Positions 63,997 to 64,000 of a DNA stretch of 64,000 nt are shown piece by piece. Source of the DNA: an uncultured Bacteroidaceae bacterium. GTDB lineage: Bacteria > Bacteroidota > Bacteroidia > Bacteroidales > Bacteroidaceae. Location of the stretch: the NCBI GenBank assembly GCA_905234605.1, contig CAJOIE010000003.1:1-64000 (forward strand). Direction: 5' to 3'. The notes beneath the pieces are model-generated. The model was not told the DNA's origin and searched no databases. It worked only from the letters and a program-made list of their open reading frames with translations. Made by a program: the position numbers and the translations under genes. Position 1 is the first letter of the stretch. Every line of letters starts with the position of its first letter.

Positions 63997-64000
63997 AGCC

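Overview
The window looks like a chromosome segment of a moderately GC-rich Bacteroidales bacterium, most like Prevotellaceae or a relative. The evidence is the TAnnTTTG promoter element (usually TACCTTTGC) upstream of many genes, the lack of strong Shine-Dalgarno sequences, SusC/D-era style secreted proteins with T9SS-like C-termini, lipoproteins with acidic residues after the lipobox cysteine, a BtuG-like surface propeller, DUF5020/DUF4827/DUF2027 proteins and a tpiA-SPOR-folE operon. No species call is possible from the sequence alone.

Layout. 1-~3,000: the integrase end of a more AT-rich integrative element (primase-like fragment, excisionase-like HTH protein, unknown protein, tyrosine recombinase and a block of repeated recombinase-type sites). 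3,069-3,684: six tRNA genes (Val, Arg, Tyr, Gly, Asp, Asp). 3,846-5,592: a Tsx-like DUF5020 channel plus a secreted EEP-family nuclease/phosphatase, then tRNA-Arg. 6,142-10,511: a 1,376-aa secreted protein with a small downstream partner. 10,976-16,094: threonine catabolism (tdh-like, kbl) interleaved with two GH43-type glycosidases. 16,116-19,514: asnA, groEL, groES. 19,867-26,801: three secreted proteins, one with a thioredoxin-like CxxC domain and one a clan GH-D-like glycosidase. 26,959-33,813: clpB, a DUF2027-Smr protein, a QueA family protein, gdhA. 33,880-39,225: a corrinoid/metal-chelate uptake operon (TonB receptor, BtuG-like lipoprotein, binding protein, permease) sitting behind an initiator tRNA. 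39,576-41,674: TetR regulator, fabG-like gene, RluA-type synthase. 41,649-44,352: DUF4827 lipoprotein and a membrane-bound nucleotide-sugar dehydratase. 44,685-47,549: rplM-rpsI-rpsB-tsf. 47,832-54,379: GH43 enzyme, small lipoprotein, dnaK, and a DUF3825 protein with two tandem N-terminal domains. 54,428-63,878: folE-SPOR-tpiA, a DUF3472/discoidin protein, POT peptide transporter, SulP transporter and a PPOX-fold protein.

The window is mainly housekeeping (translation, chaperones, central metabolism) mixed with secreted glycan- and nucleic-acid-scavenging functions. The most unusual signals are the repeated recombinase-type sites beside an integrase that lacks the first catalytic arginine, the tandem-duplicated N-terminal module of the DUF3825 protein, a GC-rich palindromic repeat family present at five intergenic places, the uptake operon lacking an ATPase gene and any visible cobalamin riboswitch, and two secreted proteins built from internal repeats. 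No CRISPR array, rRNA gene or complete insertion sequence was seen.
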